A DNA stretch of 64,000 nt from Microbacterium azadirachtae (GTDB taxonomy: Bacteria; Actinomycetota; Actinomycetes; Actinomycetales; Microbacteriaceae): positions 62,001 through 126,000 of the forward strand of contig NZ_JYIX01000034.1 in assembly GCF_000956505.1 (NCBI RefSeq). Direction: 5' to 3'. Position 1 is the stretch's first letter, and each line of letters begins with the position of its first letter. This document shows, piece by piece, positions 62,872 to 64,000 of this stretch. Both the position numbers and the translations under genes were made by a program. The notes beneath the pieces are model-generated. The model searched no databases. It was not told where the DNA came from and saw only the letters and a program-made list of their open reading frames with translations.

Positions 62872-64000
62872 ATGAGCAACGACGCCCTCTTCCCCGGCGA
62901 AGCCGTCACCTCCTACGACGTGACGGGACGCCGCGGCACCGACTACTACGAGGTCTTCTCCGACATCCCCGCCGCCGACCGCGCGCACTGGGAGCGGGCG
63001 CAGGCCTACGTCGACGAGGTCGGCCCGCAGATGCGGGATGCGTGGGACCGCGCGGAGTACCCGCTCGCGGTCGCGCACCGCATGGGCGAGATGGACCTCG
63101 TCGTGGATGGCATCGTCCACCCCGCCCTCACCCGGATGAGTCCACTCGCGGCGGGCCTGGTCAACATGGAGATCTCCCGCGGCGACGGCTCCCTCGGCAC
63201 CGTCCTCGCCGTGCAGGGCGGCCTCGCCCTGCGCACGCTCGCGCTGTTCGGCAGCGCGGAGCAGCAGGAACGCTGGCTCGTCGCGCTCGCCGACGGCTCC
63301 GTGCTCGGATCCTTCGCGCTCACCGAGCCCGATCACGGATCCGATTCCGTCTCGCTCGAGACCGTCGCGCGTCGCGACGGCGAGGAGTGGGTGCTGCGCG
63401 GGGCGAAGAAGTGGATCGGCAACGGCGCCTCCGGCGGCATCACCTTCGTCTGGGCGCGCGTCGACGACGAGGGCACCGCCGAGCACGGCACCGTGCGCTG
63501 CTTCCTCGTCGAGCAGGAGCGCCCCGGCTACCAGGGCTCCGTGATCACAGGGAAGGTGTCGCTGCGCGGCATCCACCAGGCGCACATCCGCCTGGACGAC
63601 GTGCGGGTGCCGCTCGACGCGGTGCTGCCGGGAACGCGCAGCTTCAAGGACGCCTCGACCGTGCTGTACGCCACGCGTTCCGGGGTCGCCTGGTCCGCGC
63701 TCGGGCACGCGACCGCCTGCTACGAGGCGGCCCTGGCATACGCGAAGACCCGCGTGCAGTTCGGCAAGCCGCTCGCGAAGTTCCAGATGGTCCAGGAGCG
63801 GCTCACGCACATGCTCGAGGACCTGACCGCGATGCAGCTGTACTGCCGCCGCATGGCCGACATGGACGAAGCGGGCACGCTCCTGCCGACCCAGGCATCA
63901 CTCGCGAAGTTCCACAACACCCGCGCCGCGCGGCGGGTCGCCCAGATCGCCCGCGATCTGCTCGGCGGGAACGGGATCCTGCTCGAGAACGGCGTCATGC
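62872..64000 (+). CDS. acyl-CoA dehydrogenase, partial
   Basis: At least 376 codons, still open at the right edge of the window. SDIPAADRAHWERAQAYV opens it; the FAD/substrate motifs FALTEPDHGSDS and KKWIGNGASGG and the C-terminal KTRVQFGKPLAKFQMVQE and DLLGGNGIL are conserved. The pattern is closest to glutaryl-CoA-type or medium-chain dehydrogenases. It oxidises an acyl-CoA at the alpha-beta carbons, reducing FAD. The ATG at 62872 follows GGAG. It is likely controlled by the preceding TetR. Confidence 0.9.
   Translation, partial: MSNDALFPGEAVTSYDVTGRRGTDYYEVFSDIPAADRAHWERAQAYVDEVGPQMRDAWDRAEYPLAVAHRMGEMDLVVDGIVHPALTRMSPLAAGLVNMEISRGDGSLGTVLAVQGGLALRTLALFGSAEQQERWLVALADGSVLGSFALTEPDHGSDSVSLETVARRDGEEWVLRGAKKWIGNGASGGITFVWARVDDEGTAEHGTVRCFLVEQERPGYQGSVITGKVSLRGIHQAHIRLDDVRVPLDAVLPGTRSFKDASTVLYATRSGVAWSALGHATACYEAALAYAKTRVQFGKPLAKFQMVQERLTHMLEDLTAMQLYCRRMADMDEAGTLLPTQASLAKFHNTRAARRVAQIARDLLGGNGILLENGVM

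Overview
The window is 64 kb of high-GC actinobacterial chromosome, most likely from Microbacteriaceae (Microbacterium-like). Supporting signs are strong GC3 bias, many GTG starts, a monomeric-type NADP isocitrate dehydrogenase, the DUF6350-purN-purH block, and many genes with a TANNNT-type -10 box ending 6-7 nt before the start codon, so probably leaderless. There is no rRNA, convincing tRNA, CRISPR array, phage or insertion sequence. All assignments come from reading sequence and motifs; no database search was run.

Layout. 0-3 kb: end of a homoprotocatechuate meta-cleavage operon (hpaH-hpaI), a decayed DUF559-type gene tail and an MFS exporter. 3-9.5 kb: small accessory genes (DUF6882, HupE/UreJ-like, DUF4188 with a divergent TetR, N-formylglutamate amidohydrolase family, Dcu-type C4-dicarboxylate carrier). 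9.5-12 kb: one-carbon genes folD and glyA, with a recognisable ZTP (pfl) riboswitch in front of glyA and a 79-bp palindrome between the genes. 12-15 kb and 19.7-22.7 kb: two halves of N-acetylglucosamine salvage (GH20 hexosaminidase-nagA; ROK regulator-ROK kinase-nagB). 15.3-17.3 kb: an ECF sigma factor fused to a zinc-finger anti-sigma-like domain, membrane segments and a long Pro-rich tail. 17.3-28.5 kb: YrdB, a GlcD-like oxidase, NUDIX, an L,D-transpeptidase, icd, GNAT.

28.6-32.6 kb: a heterodimeric ABC exporter (one degenerate ATP site) whose leader carries a WhiB7-like promoter, a 23-codon ORF with a strong Shine-Dalgarno, and mutually exclusive RNA pairings. This looks like antibiotic-responsive attenuation and is the most novel regulatory signal here. 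33-50 kb: a peptide and D-amino-acid salvage island: N-succinylamino-acid racemase, COG3375 succinyltransferase and M20 hydrolase (the known D-to-L conversion pathway), a PucR regulator, an S9 oligopeptidase, an erythromycin-esterase-family hydrolase, a complete oligopeptide ABC importer, an M19 dipeptidase and a class C serine hydrolase.

50-64 kb: alkylation repair (ogt, Ada-AlkA fusion), purH-purN-DUF6350, NCS2 purine permease, an intergenic block of seven tandem decamers plus nested palindromes, an MBL hydrolase with a divergent GlxA-type regulator, a methyltransferase, sucCD, and a TetR gene beside an acyl-CoA dehydrogenase that runs off the right edge. Gene products of salvage routes (GlcNAc, peptides, D-amino acids, purines) dominate the accessory content, which suits a soil or detritus heterotroph recycling cell-wall material.
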